Shown here in pieces: positions 45,161 through 54,735 of a stretch of 64,000 bases of DNA. The stretch lies in NCBI RefSeq assembly GCF_004664715.2, contig NC_051069.1, positions 10,343,501 through 10,407,500 of the forward strand. Reading direction: 5' to 3'. The stretch is from Peromyscus leucopus (taxonomy: Eukaryota; Chordata; Mammalia; Rodentia; Cricetidae). Position numbers and translations under genes: made by a program. A model generated the notes under the pieces. That model was given only the letters and a program-made list of their open reading frames with translations. It was not told the origin of the DNA and did not search any database. Position 1 is the first letter of the stretch, and every line of letters starts with the position of its first letter.

Positions 45161-45367
45161 AGAGGCTAGGATTGTAGTTCAAGTTATAGAATGTGTGCCT
45201 GGCATGCATGAAATGCAAGGGTTGATCCCCAGTGTTGCAGAAACAGGGTGTAGTATCCCACACCTCTCAGCATTTGGGAGATATAGACAGGAGGATCAGG
45301 CGTTCGAGGTTATCTTGAGCTACATACCAAATTGAGGCCAGCCTGGGCTACATGTTCTAGAGAGAGG
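45161..45367 (+). mobile_element. B4 SINE
   Basis: ID-like head ('gtgtgcctggcatgcatgaa', 'gggttgatccccagtgttgc'), then a B1-like half ('gaggccagcctgggctacat'). Confidence 0.75.
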
Positions 45368-46549
45368 AGGAAGAGGCAGCATGTCAGCATGCCTATTGAG
45401 AGTCAGCCACATTTATCTGTCCCTGCGCCTGAGAACTGGGAGCTGGGGCAGTAGAGAGAGAAAAAAGGACAGAGTGGGAGAGACCGGGGGTGGGGAGGTG
45501 GGGGGGTGGAGAGGCGTCAGCAGAGGTGATGTCAGCTGAGATGGTGCAGCTGAGGGCTCCCCAGGAGTATCTGGGGTAAATGAGGTGTAGGAGGCTCAGG
45601 AGAACTTGAGGTCAACATGGCCTGTGGTAGGCTTGAGCTGGGGGCAGCTTGATGCTGACTCTGCCTGTGCCCTTGGAGGTGAGGGGATATTAGCTTCCCT
45701 TCTGTAAGAGCAGATAGAAGGGGCACAGAGAAGTTCAGAGTCTTGTCCAAGTCACACAGCTGCTCTGCAGAAGACTTGAATCCAGATCTGTGTAGATTCC
45801 AGTTTAGGCTTGTCGCCCTTGCCTGGAAGCTCCAGGAGGCCTCACAAGGTGGTCCTCACTGGAACTGGGCAGGTCCCAGGACCCAGCCCCAGGAGGCACT
45901 GGTGATGGAGGTTTTCTGAGCTCTCTCTGCCTTGGGCTCCCTGGAGGATGTGGGAGGGGCTGGGTCACCTTCAGACCATGGACCTGGCAGGACTTCCTGA
46001 CTGCGGAACCCTGCTGGGCAGGCCAGGAACACCGTGCTGAAACTCAGCTCTGCTCAGAAGGCCCTGGTCCCTCTTCCTGCTGTCCCCAAGAGGAATCGGG
46101 CGCCTGAGAAGGAGAACCTGGGCTGAGGGCTATACCAGCAGCAGGAAGGAGTCTAGTCAGCTCTGAGGCTGGTCCTGACGTTAAACTGTGGCTGGGCAGA
46201 AAAAAGTGCATGCCCAACTAGAATGTACTGGAAGAAGCTAGAACGGGCAAACACAGCACCTCCCCTAGGGAACTGTGGAACCTAGAATGTTCTACCTGGC
46301 AGGGAGAGCGTGATTTCTATAATTTACCACTCAGGTGGCTCTCTAAGTGGGTGACAGACCTGTAGTATATTTTTCACACTATGTTGTTTTTTTAACTGAT
46401 CTTTCCTTCCTTCCTTCTTTTTTTAGCCTCATTAGCACTCATTCACAAAAGCATCTGTGACATCCAGGGTCTGAAATTTGTGTTATATTTTTTTCTAATG
46501 TAAATTAAAATAAACATACAACATCTAAAATTAAAAACTTCATCTCCTA
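45368..46549. other. Intron sequence with a MIR relic
   Basis: An antisense MIR-like piece at about 45690-45790 ('gtccaagtcacacagctgct', 'gacttgaatccagatctgtg'). The region is otherwise unique, and AT-rich at 46370-46540. Confidence 0.5.
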
Positions 46550-46697
46550 GTCAGATGGTGCATGCCTTTAATCTCAGCACTCAGGAAGCAGAAGCAGGAG
46601 GATCTCTGTGAATTCAAGGCTAGTCTAGTCCTCATGGTGAGTTCTAGGCCAGCCAGAGGTACATGCTGAGACCCCATCCCCCCCCCCAAAAAAAAAA
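46550..46697 (+). mobile_element. B1 SINE
   Basis: 'gtgcatgcctttaatctcag', 'cactcaggaagcagaagcag' and a C-run plus A-run tail to 46697. Sense. Confidence 0.85.
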
Positions 46698-46698
46698 G

Positions 46699-46730
46699 AT
46701 TCCTTCTTGACCTTTTGGCTAAGATCAAGT
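46699..46730 (+). pseudogene. U2 snRNA 5' fragment
   Basis: About 32 bases match the 5' end of U2 snRNA, including an exact ccttttggctaagatcaagt (the U2 region at roughly positions 13-32). The few mismatches are in the first twelve bases. The match stops after 'aagatcaagt', so the branch-site-pairing region and everything 3' of it are missing. It is a truncated retro-fragment directly abutting the A tail of the preceding B1, and cannot be a functional snRNA. Confidence 0.8.
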
Positions 46731-47044
46731 AGAAAGCTGTGATATCACTGCACAGGACCATTACTGAGTGCCGAGTGCCTGCGTGTGTGCCCTGGCTGGG
46801 CTCACTTCTACGCTGTCAGGCTTCCATGCAAGAGGTACCATCCCATAGAAGGCCACCATGGATCCTCCACTCACCCTCCACAGGCATCAAAAGTAGGACC
46901 TGCTGACCAGTCAGAGCCTAGATAGTGGACAGAGTGGGCTGAGGAGAGCCTACTGGAACAAGACTCTCAAACTTCAGGGTACTTCTGTGTCATTTAGGGG
47001 TGGGCAAGGAAACTGGGTCACCATACTGAGTGTTGGACCCCACT

Positions 47045-47214
47045 CTTTTTTTTTTTTTTTTTTTTTTTTTGGCTTTTTCAAGACAGGATTTCTCTGTGTA
47101 GTTTTGGTGCCTGTCCTGGATCTCTAGACCAGGCTGGCCTCGATCTCACAGAGATCTGCCTGGCTCTGCCTTACGAGTGCTAGGATAAAAGATGGGCACC
47201 ACCACCACCCGGCT
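47045..47214 (-). mobile_element. B1 SINE with target-site duplication
   Basis: Antisense B1: T run (47047-47070) then 'agacaggatttctctgtgta' and 'caggctggcctcgatctcac'. The minus strand has the right-half variant caggcaccaaaactacacag. Flanking direct repeats ggaccccactctt (47035-47047) and ggactccactctt (47215-47227) match at 12 of 13 positions. Confidence 0.9.
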
Positions 47215-47404
47215 GGACTCCACTCTTAAAATACTGCACTGGATTGTTAAACCCAGCCTGGGGCCCAGGAACTGCATCTTCAAGAAATGATGCAGGAACT
47301 CAAAGACCTCCCCCGCCTTCCGTGATTATGATGTAGGTGATCTTTGGGTCACACGTTGAGGACTTCATTCCAGACTCAGAAGGCTCCACACTCACTGTCT
47401 TCCC

Positions 47405-47500
47405 CTATAGCACACTCAGCTGGGTGACCTGTCCAGTCACTTAACTTCTCTGTGCCTGATGGTAATGATGGTGGTGATGGTGGAGATGATAAAAACTAAG
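47405..47500 (+). mobile_element. MIR SINE fragment
   Basis: 'gctgggtgacctgtccagtc', 'cacttaacttctctgtgcct', then GATGGT-rich sequence. It is the sense MIR core about 500 bp before the exon. Confidence 0.65.
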
Positions 47501-47970
47501 AGGTTTTTGAGGGAATGCTCATAGGGGAGGAATTCTAGGAAGAATCAAAAGAGGAGATGATGAAATGTGGTGGCTTCCTTCCTTGAGCAGAAGGTGGTGA
47601 CCCCACCCTTACCACTGCCATTGTCCTCAGTCTTTGTGACCCAGCTTGACCTCCAGGGCTGAGCGAAATGAGCTTGGACAGTCGGGACACCATCACGTGT
47701 GGCTGGCTTGCTGTATCACATGTCATTATCACTGGTAGTGAGAGGACCCTACCTTCTTTCTATAACATTGTTGGGCATGTGGACAATAAACAGCAAAGTT
47801 GGGAACAGCCTCCTGCTGGCTCTGTCAGACCCTCTCAGTGAGCAGCCAGCCCACTAGAGGCCTCATGTTCTTGGTGGCTCTCATCCCTCCACAAAGGAGA
47901 GATCGCTTGCTCCCTGCATCTCTGACTCTCCGGGGCCCTGCCCAGCTCTTTCATGAACAGTCAGCCTAAA
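47501..47970. other. Exon-proximal intron
   Basis: No repeat family recognised. Sequence just upstream of the acceptor can carry splicing elements, but none can be named from sequence alone. Confidence 0.4.
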
Positions 47971-47994
47971 CTCGCCTCTGTCGGTCCCTTGCAG
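47971..47994 (+). promoter_or_regulatory. Coro2b: 3' splice site of the Coro2b exon
   Basis: A pyrimidine-rich stretch (ctcgcctctgtcggtccctt) is followed by gcag at 47991-47994. The possible branch-point motif 'ctaaac' (about 47965-47970) is at a suitable distance. Confidence 0.85.
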
Positions 47995-48195
47995 ATGTCC
48001 TGGCGACCGCAGTACCGCAGTTCCAAGTTCCGGAACGTGTACGGGAAGGTGGCCAACCGGGAGCACTGCTTTGATGGGATCCCCATCACCAAGAATGTCC
48101 ACGACAACCACTTCTGCGCGGTCAATGCCCGCTTCCTGGCCATAGTCACCGAGAGTGCGGGAGGTGGCTCCTTCCTGGTCATCCCCCTGGAGCAG
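47995..48195 (+). CDS. Coro2b: Coronin-2B, N-terminal coding exon (residues 1-67)
   Basis: A 201-bp exon encoding 67 residues in phase, starting MSWRPQYRSSKFRNVYGK and ending LVIPLEQ. It carries the coronin N-terminal signature: the basic RSSKFRNVYGK patch (residues 8-18), HDNHFCAVN (36-44) and AGGGSFLVIPL (55-65), the last being the first strand of the seven-bladed WD40 propeller. Coronins are actin-binding WD-repeat proteins. Coronin 2B is a class II member, reported in brain and at focal adhesions, that binds actin filaments and ends in a coiled coil. From memory CORO2A differs in this region (RHVFGKPAS), so 2B is favoured. The ATG is the first codon of the exon, directly at the splice acceptor. 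In the longer isoform an upstream exon would add a few residues in frame; otherwise translation starts here. The remainder (about 400 residues) lies beyond the window. Confidence 0.93.
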
Positions 48196-48201
48196 GTAGG
48201 T
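48196..48201 (+). promoter_or_regulatory. Coro2b: 5' splice site of the Coro2b exon
   Basis: The exon ends gagcag and the intron begins gtaggt, a good U1 donor match. The intron is phase 0, after codon 67. Confidence 0.9.
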
Positions 48202-49483
48202 GGCCCTGGTTTCCCTGAGACTCTGAAGGAGGACGGGGCTGGACCTGGGAGGCCTGAGATTCTGTTTTCTGTGCATCTAGATGGATCCCTGCCTGGAGGA
48301 CTGGAACACACCTGTCTCTAGGGCCAGCTTGGCTTCTGCCATTGCGTTGTCCTTTTGGTATAGAGCAGGAGGGAAGCAGAGACAGTTGTGGGTACTTTGG
48401 GATCTGCAAAAAACCTGTGCACTTAGGAAATCGCCCTCTGCTGGGCCCTGGTGCCCACTTCCCGCCTGGAGGCTTTCACCACGGGGCTGCTTACGTGACT
48501 GCCGCAGGTTAAACCCATAAAGCTTACTGCTGCGATTTTGCCGCACAGCCATTCAGGCACAGTCCCAGGAGGCCCGTGGGAGGTCACGAGCCTCAGGCAA
48601 AGGGCTTGCTGTCAGTTTGGCTTGTTTATGCCTGAGCTCCCCTTCCTGGCCTGACTCATCCGGGCTCCAGGGAGGAGGCACTCAGAAAAGGAAACACGGG
48701 TTCTAGAGAGGCAGTCAGCTGGTCGCAGGGACAGTTTCCAGGCTTTCCTCCCACGGAGGGGGCGCAGCTTTGGGGACTGTGTAGGGACGTGTCCTCCTCC
48801 CCACCACAGCTACTGTGGTCCTGAGGACGGGCCAAGGGGTGACTCAGGCACCTGCCGGCCCGGAGGCCTTCCTCACGTGTGTCTTGTGTTTCTCTGTGTT
48901 GATAACGCAGGGGTGAGCTCCTCTCCCTGCACTGGTCACATGGCCTCAAGTGGCCACAGACACGCGTGTTGTTCAGGAGCCGCACGGTGGGGTATGAGCC
49001 GCACCGCGGGGTATGTCGGTGATGGTCGTTTGTGAGTCACACGGTATCGGTGGTTGTTGTTTCCTTGGTGAAGTTGGCAGCTTTGTGCACCGACCTCTGA
49101 AACACCACCTGCCTCCTTCAGAACCCTCCACTCCCTGCCACAGGGCGAGATCAGGCGTGTGGGCCTGTGCACCCCAGGCTGGGTGAGCCGCCTGCGCCAT
49201 GTCATGTTTACTTCATGACTTACACAAGTCAACAGCAAAAGTCCTAGATGGAATCAAGACATGAGTGTTTCAACGGGGAGAGGCAAGAAAGAGACGGGGA
49301 GCCTGGCAGGAAGTGTGCGTCTATGATCCCAGCACTTGGGAGGTTGGAGCAGGTACTCATGTGAGGTTTTTCTCAAAGGAAGGAAAAAAGAAAGGGGGTA
49401 AAAAGAGAAAATGGCTAGTATATCAGGAAAAAGCGGAAAACATTTAAAAAGGTTTTTATATTAGTTTTTAAATTACATTTATT
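48202..49483. other. Exon-proximal intron without gene
   Basis: GC-rich unique sequence with scattered CpG (48500-49200). A SINE-like scrap occurs near 49319-49350 (tgatcccagcacttgggagg). Confidence 0.45.
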
Positions 49484-49930
49484 TTGTGTGCGCATGTATG
49501 TGTGATGTGTATGTATGTGTGTTGTAAGTGTGGTGTGAGCGTGTGTGTGTGTGTGGTGTGTGCATAGTGTTTGGTGTGTATGTGTGTTGTGTGTGTGGTG
49601 TGTGCATGTGTGTATATGTGTATGTACATGGTGTGTGTGCATGTGTGGTGTATGTATATATGTGTGTGTGTGTGGTGAATGTATATATGTGTGTGTGTGT
49701 GTGTATGTGCTGTGATCAGTGTGTATGTATGTATGTAGTTTTTGCAGTGTGTGTGTGTGTGTGTGTATATGGTGCGTGCAGTGTATGTGCGTGTGTGTGG
49801 TATATATGCATATGTGTATGTATGTGGTGTGTGTTTTGTATATATATATATGTGCAGTGTATGTGTGTGGTATGTGTATATGCATGTGTTTGTATGTGTA
49901 CACATGTGTATGATGTGTAGGATATGTGCC
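49484..49930 (+). repeat. Long imperfect TG/TATG-rich tract
   Basis: About 450 bases of alternating TG, TATG and TGGTGTG units with ATATAT patches. Almost every position alternates purine and pyrimidine. ORFs of Cys-Val or Thr-His type on both strands are artefacts. Confidence 0.95.
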
Positions 49931-50063
49931 ATGGTGCATGTGTGGGGTCTGAGGACAGCTTTCAGAAGCCAGTTCCTCCCCTCTACCGTGTGGGTCCCGG
50001 GTACATCATTCAGGTCATCATGGATTGGCAACCCCTTTATCCACTGAGCCATCTCACGGGCAG
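49931..50063 (-). mobile_element. B2 SINE
   Basis: Plus strand: 'gtgtggggtctgaggacagc', 'agttcctcccctctaccgtg', 'ccactgagccatctcacggg'. It is an antisense B2 whose CA-rich tail side is continuous with the TG tract to the left. Confidence 0.85.
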
Positions 50064-50506
50064 CAGAACATTTTTAAAATCATGCTGTGTGGAAAAGCGT
50101 GATGTGTCAAAGCATCTCCCCAAACACCAGGAAATGATTGATACAATGGAATATATTTGCAAACAACTAAGTCCCTGTACTACAATGAGGTGCCTACACA
50201 AAACTCAAAGGAAACACATGCTTGAGCAGAATATTTTCAGTATGTAACAAGAGAAAGATTTGTGTTCTGGAACATGGGGAGTCCCAGAGAAACCAGTACA
50301 AAAGAAAAATGGACAGAAGATCTGCATAAGCGATTCACAGAAGACACAACATTTAACAGAGAACTCCCAGGACTTCGGAATGCGGAGCACAGGTGTGAGA
50401 TAAGGCGAGGGAGGGAGCTAGGCACCGCCTGTTCACCTCTGAACACACGGACGGCACTCCACCTGGGCATCAGCCAGTTGTCTTCAGGTGTATTTAAAAA
50501 GTTAGC
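50064..50506 (+). mobile_element. Old L1 ORF2/3' region fragment
   Basis: 'aaagaaaaatggacagaaga' followed by 'cataagcgattcacagaaga' (about 50300-50345) is the conserved late-ORF2 wording of L1. Flanking parts are too diverged to align by eye. No coding capacity. Confidence 0.5.
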
Positions 50507-50637
50507 AGATGGGTGTGGTGGCACAGTGCTGTGACCTCTGCAGGAGGAAACAGAGTTATCCCACCATTGCCTGTGGGCTATGTATCAAGTTCTAGGTCAG
50601 CCAGGACTATAGCAAGACTGTCTTTAAAATCAAAAAG
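50507..50637 (+). mobile_element. B1-like SINE, diverged
   Basis: 'gatgggtgtggtggcacagt', 'ctaggtcagccaggactata' and an AAAATCAAAA end. Low identity to B1. Confidence 0.55.
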
Positions 50638-50641
50638 GACA

Positions 50642-50750
50642 TCAAACATGGTGACACACATCTGGAATCCCAATGCTCAGGAGGTAGAGGCAGGAGGGTC
50701 ACATGTCCAAGGCATGCCTTACCTGAGCTACACAGAGGGACCCTGTCTCT
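50642..50750 (+). mobile_element. B1-like SINE
   Basis: 'catggtgacacacatctgga', 'gctcaggaggtagaggcagg' and 'cacagagggaccctgtctct'. Confidence 0.75.
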
Positions 50751-50780
50751 AACAGATGCACACACTCAAATGTTTGCAGC

Positions 50781-50880
50781 TTTTCTTTAATTATTTTGAA
50801 AAAGGGTCTCACTACCTATAGCTCTGGCAGGGCTGGAACTCGCTGTGTGGACCAAGCTAATCTTGAACTCACATTGATCT
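50781..50880 (-). mobile_element. B1 SINE fragment
   Basis: Antisense right-half wording 'aaaagggtctcactacctat' and 'gggctggaactcgctgtgtg'. Truncated at the next, sense B1. Confidence 0.7.
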
Positions 50881-51004
50881 GGGAGGCAGTGGTGCACGCC
50901 TTTAATCCCAGCACTTGGGAGGTAGAGCCAGGCTCTGTGAGTTCGAGGCCAGCCTGGACTACAGAGTGATTTCTAGGACAGGCACTAAAACTACACAGAA
51001 AAAA
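50881..51004 (+). mobile_element. B1 SINE
   Basis: 'gtggtgcacgcctttaatcc', 'gttcgaggccagcctggact' and the right half 'ggacaggcactaaaactaca'. A short (GT)8 follows at 51012-51027. Confidence 0.9.
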
Positions 51005-51072
51005 CTTGGGGTGTGTGTGTGTGTGTGCACAGCCATGCTTGGCTTATTTGAAGCATTTTTAAACTCCAGGGT

Positions 51073-51212
51073 TAGCAGAGGCAGGCGGATCTCTGTGAGT
51101 TCAAGGCCAGCCTGGACTACAGAGTGAGTTCCAGGAAAGGCACAAAGCTACACAGAGAAACCCTGTCTCAAAAAACAAAAACAAAACAAACAAACAAACA
51201 ACAACAACAAAA
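51073..51212 (+). mobile_element. B1 SINE, 5' truncated
   Basis: 'gcagaggcaggcggatctct', 'caaggccagcctggactaca', 'ccaggaaaggcacaaagcta', then an AAACAAAC tail. It carries the cricetid-type right half. Confidence 0.9.
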
Positions 51213-51283
51213 AAAACCCCACCGCCACCAACAACAAAACCTCCTCTGTAAAGTTGTGTCTTACCCACTGTTCTGATGCTCTT

Positions 51284-51646
51284 CAGAAACACAAGGCCAT
51301 GCTTATAAAAGAAAGCATTTAATTGGGGACTTGCTTATAGTTCCAGAGGCTTGTTATCATCATGGCAGGGAGCATGACTGGCAGGCAGATGTGGTGCTGG
51401 AGAAGTATCTGAGAGCTACACCCTGATCTACAAGCAGAGTGAGAGAACTGGACTTAGCATGGGCTTTTGAAACCTCAAAACCCATCCCCAGTGACACACT
51501 TCCCCCACTAAGGCCACAGCTGGTCCTTCTAATCCTATCAAAGAGTTCCAACTCCCTGCTAACTAAGCATTCAAATAGTATGAGCTTATTCATATATAAT
51601 ATTCATATATAATACAGGGGCCATTCTTATTTAAACTATCACAAAT
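51284..51646 (-). mobile_element. MT-type MaLR LTR, 5' part missing
   Basis: Plus strand: 'aaagcatttaattggggact', 'tatcatcatggcagggagca', 'cagtgacacacttcccccac', ending ttaaactatcaca. It is antisense and contains a local ATTCATATATAAT duplication at 51587-51613. Confidence 0.75.
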
Positions 51647-51708
51647 TGCTTAAAAGCTTTTAAATTCTGTACTCTATACAGAGAAGTTGCCCTCCCTGGA
51701 AACAGTGA

Positions 51709-51710
51709 CA

Positions 51711-51743
<33 letters not shown>
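51709..51743 (+). repeat. (CA)n microsatellite
   Basis: About 16 CA units with one TA interruption. Confidence 0.9.
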
Positions 51744-52039
51744 CCTCTCAACTTCATTTGTTCACATTCCTGAGGTTCCACTCACATGGAGCAGGTACCC
51801 TGATTCACAGGTGTGTTGTAATAGTGAAAATATGCATGCGCCCTGAAGGCCCGTCATGGAGAAAGCAGGTGGCATGTCTCCCTTTCCGTGGGTTCTGTGG
51901 TCATCAAGACAGGCCCTGTTCAGCACAGTCTCCGGATCACTTTCCTCACTTCCGGATGATGAAGAATTCTGAAGGGCTTTTGTTCACTTGGATTAGATCT
52001 GTCATCACAGCATGTTCATCACAAACATGAAATCATCGT
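51744..52039. other. Intron sequence without gene
   Basis: Unique sequence, no family recognised. Confidence 0.35.
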
Positions 52040-52262
52040 GGGCTGGGGATGTTGCTCAGTTGATAGCACTTGCTTAGAATGCGTGAAGCCTGGTCCCTGT
52101 GCCGCACAGATCAAGTATAGTGTCTCATGGCTCAGGCTCGTAGTTCTCCTAGTTCTTAGGAGGTAGAGGCAGGAGGATCAGAAGTTCAAGGCTATCCTCT
52201 GCAACATAGTGAGTTTGAAGCTATCCTGGGCTATATATGAGACCCTGTCATTCAAAATAAAA
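52040..52262 (+). mobile_element. B4 SINE
   Basis: ID-like head 'gggctggggatgttgctcag', then a B1-like half 'taggaggtagaggcaggagg', 'gaccctgtcattcaaaataa'. The next B1 starts exactly at its end. Confidence 0.85.
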
Positions 52263-52443
52263 CCCTGCCAGGTGGTGGTGGCACATACCTTTCATCCCAG
52301 CACTTGGGAGGCAGAGCCAGGCAGATTTCTGTGAGTTCGAGGCCAGCCTGGTCTCCAGAGAGAGATCCAGGAGAGGCTTCAAAGCTACACAGAGAAACCC
52401 TGTCTGGACAAAAACCAAAAATAAATAATAAATAAAAATAAAA
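52263..52443 (+). mobile_element. B1 SINE
   Basis: 'ggtggtggtggcacatacct', 'gttcgaggccagcctggtct' and 'aggcttcaaagctacacaga', then an AAATAAATAA tail. Cricetid-type right half. Confidence 0.9.
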
Positions 52444-52581
52444 TCTTTAAAATATGTATCAATGAATTAAAGTAATAGCAAACTCATTTCACATACTCCG
52501 GGAAAACATATTTTTATGAAAAAATAATATTTTAGTGAGAAACAGTATTTTCTAAAGCCCAAAAGTTAATGAGGGTTTAAA

Positions 52582-52660
52582 GATGGGTTGGGGGGGGGGG
52601 GTAGAGTGCCCACCTAGCGTGCAGAGGGCTCTTGGCTAGATTCCCAGCACTGAAAAAAGA
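52582..52660 (+). mobile_element. ID-type SINE
   Basis: 'gatgggttggggggggggg' (G run), 'gagtgcccacctagcgtgca', 'gctagattcccagcactgaa' and an A run. The A-box region is replaced by a G run. Confidence 0.6.
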
Positions 52661-52946
52661 GAACGACAAGAACGGCATTGTTTTCCACTTTTCAATCCCC
52701 TTTTACTATTCCCCTGGCTTGACAGAGCACAGCTGGACTCGCACAGCTGCTTCTACATTCAGCCTCTGGCAGTATCGCCCGAAAAGTTGCTTTGAAAAAA
52801 TACCATATACTCATGAGATTGGACAGGTGGAATGGAGGGTGAGCGCTGCGTCCAAAGCAGTTTTGAGCCCATGGATTCCCTGAAAAGGTCCTGGGTTTTT
52901 GTTCTTTTTGTTTTTTTTTATTTACATTTTATTTATTGATGGAAGG

Positions 52947-53323
52947 TGTCTTAGCTAGGGTTTCTATTGCTGCGAAGAGACACCATGCCCACAGCAACTC
53001 TTATGAAGGGAAACATTTAAGCGGGGTCGGCTTACAGTTCAGAGGTTTAGTCTCTGGTGAGACATGGTGGCATGCAGGCACACATGATGCTGGAGGAGGA
53101 GCTGGGAGTTCTATATATTGATCTGCAGGCAGCAGGAGAAGACTGTCACACTGGGCGTGGCTTGAGCATATCTGAGACCTCAAGGCCCACCTCCCCAGTG
53201 ACACACTTCCTCCCACAAGTCCACGCCTACTATAACAAGGCCACGCCTCCTAATAGTGCCATTCCCTAAGGGCCAAGCATTCACACCCATGAGTCTACAG
53301 GGTGTTCCTATTCAAAGCACCCC
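52947..53323 (-). mobile_element. MT-type MaLR LTR
   Basis: Plus strand starts tgtcttagctagggtttcta, contains 'gaagagacaccatgcccaca', 'cacttcctcccacaagtcca' and ends near 'tcaaagcaccccag'. Antisense, nearly complete. Confidence 0.8.
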
Positions 53324-53334
53324 AGGAGATGCCT

Positions 53335-53470
53335 GCAAGTTGGAGGACAACCTACCATACCTACCACAGTTGGTTCTCTCCTGACACTATGTGGGCACAG
53401 AAATCAAACGCAGGTTGTCAGGTTTGGCAGCAAGTGCCCTGACCAGCTAAGACATCTATCTGATTGGTCC
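53335..53470 (-). mobile_element. B2 SINE
   Basis: Plus strand: 'agttggttctctcctgacac', 'aggttgtcaggtttggcagc', 'gaccagctaagacatctatc'. Antisense B2, inserted next to the MT LTR. Confidence 0.75.
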
Positions 53471-53765
53471 CTGGAAAGGTCTTGAAGAGTCTAAAGACCC
53501 CAGATCATATTTTGGAAATCATCCGTGCAGAAGGACATTAATGAGAAAAAACTATTTGTGATGTGCTATTTTTGAAAGGAAATACATTCTTGATCTCATT
53601 TAAAACACCTACGTATCTAGAAAAGACCAAAAGGACGTTAGTCAGGGTTAAAGGTGATTAGCTCTACATTTTAAGTTTTCTTCTTTCTCTATGATTTTGT
53701 TTTATGATGAGCACTTAAAGCATTCTGTATAGAAAAAGCATTGTGTGTGGGTGGGGGGGGATAGA

Positions 53766-53942
53766 GAGCTGAGAATACAATTCAGCTGGGAGAGTGTTTG
53801 CTTAGCATGTAAGAGGCCCTGGTCAATCCCCCCGGTGGTGCATGTCTCTAATCCTAGCACTTGGTAGACGGAGAAGTTCAAGATCATCCTTGGCTATATA
53901 GTAGGTTTGAGGCCAGCCTGGACTATAGGAAACCCTCTCAAA
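53766..53942 (+). mobile_element. B4 SINE
   Basis: Head 'gctgagaatacaattcagct', 'tgcttagcatgtaagaggcc', then a B1-like half 'tttgaggccagcctggacta'. The middle is shortened. Confidence 0.75.
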
Positions 53943-54019
53943 GGATGTTTCTCCAGGGAAGGTAGGCCCTGTCCTCATAAACTGCAGACAGCTGTAACGG
54001 CAGGAACAAACTCAGTCTT

Positions 54020-54110
54020 ACTTAATCTCCTCAGAATTCAGGGAGCCATCTCCATCTTCTGTGTGGGGAAACTGAGGCTGCAGAGACAACAGGAGCTAGA
54101 TCTGAGGCCA
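54020..54110 (-). mobile_element. MIR SINE fragment
   Basis: 'tgtgtggggaaactgaggct' is the antisense MIR core. Flanks diverged. Confidence 0.55.
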
Positions 54111-54635
54111 GCTGCCAGGCCAGAACAGGCGTTGACTTAAGCCTGCTCTCCTACATCTGTACCCAGGACTGGCAGTTCTGTGATGACAGGCAGGTCCTTT
54201 TGGCTCTGGGTGGGGTTCAGAGGCGTGGCCCGTCTTCCTGGCTCTTGCTCAGCCTCTGCTGTGGTGGCCAGTGCCTGATGTTTTCCTAGTTAACATGCAG
54301 CTTCCAGCTCCCGCCTCTCGGGAGTGGAATGTTAAGTTGCAGATGGGCAAGCAGTCAGCGCCCTGATTGCCTGGCACGACTGGCGGCCCTTATGAATATT
54401 ACAGAAGCTAGGCGCTGTGCCCAGCACCTCACTAGCCATCCGGCCACCCAGTGCCCCGCCCCTTTCTTGCTGCACTCCCCAGGGCTGAACCAAACCCCTA
54501 GAAGACCGGGGCTGGAAGCACAGGTCCTTGCCAGTTACTAGGTGGCAGCTGGTGGGCAAGAAGGACCCCAGCCTGGATGTCAAGTGTCTAGCTTCTTCCC
54601 ACAGCCAAGAAGAACTGTACTGTCATCACCTGGGA
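54111..54635. other. Intron sequence without gene
   Basis: Unique, no family recognised. Confidence 0.4.
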
Positions 54636-54735
54636 ACTTTCTGAGAGTGTAACACACTGTGCAAATGCAGTTTTTGCCCCCATTTACAGAGGAAGAGACA
54701 GAAGCACCAAGAAATCCACTCCCCCAAGACGGCAC
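54636..54735 (-). mobile_element. MIR SINE fragment
   Basis: 'cccccatttacagaggaaga' and 'cccaagacggcacagcaaga' match the antisense MIR core. Confidence 0.65.

Larger units (their letters stand above)
301..47994 (+). other. Coro2b: Probable large 5' intron of Coro2b
   Basis: No recognisable coding exon lies between the CpG-rich start and the splice acceptor at 47994. The span is a mosaic of SINEs, LTR fragments, microsatellites and unique sequence, as in a long rodent first intron. The acceptor side has a pyrimidine-rich tract (about 47971-47990) followed by gcag. The left limit is uncertain because exon 1 may lie wholly upstream of the window. The exon encoding the alternative N-terminal residues of the longer coronin-2B isoform (MTVTK, known for the human protein) was looked for and not found. 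Confidence 0.55.

Noticed and set aside
46699..46730. Functional U2 snRNA gene
   Set aside because: Only about the first 32 bases are present, with substitutions, and there is no snRNA promoter or 3' box.
49415..50052. Long Thr-His and Cys-Val rich ORFs on both strands
   Set aside because: Direct translation of TG/TATG repeats; not proteins.
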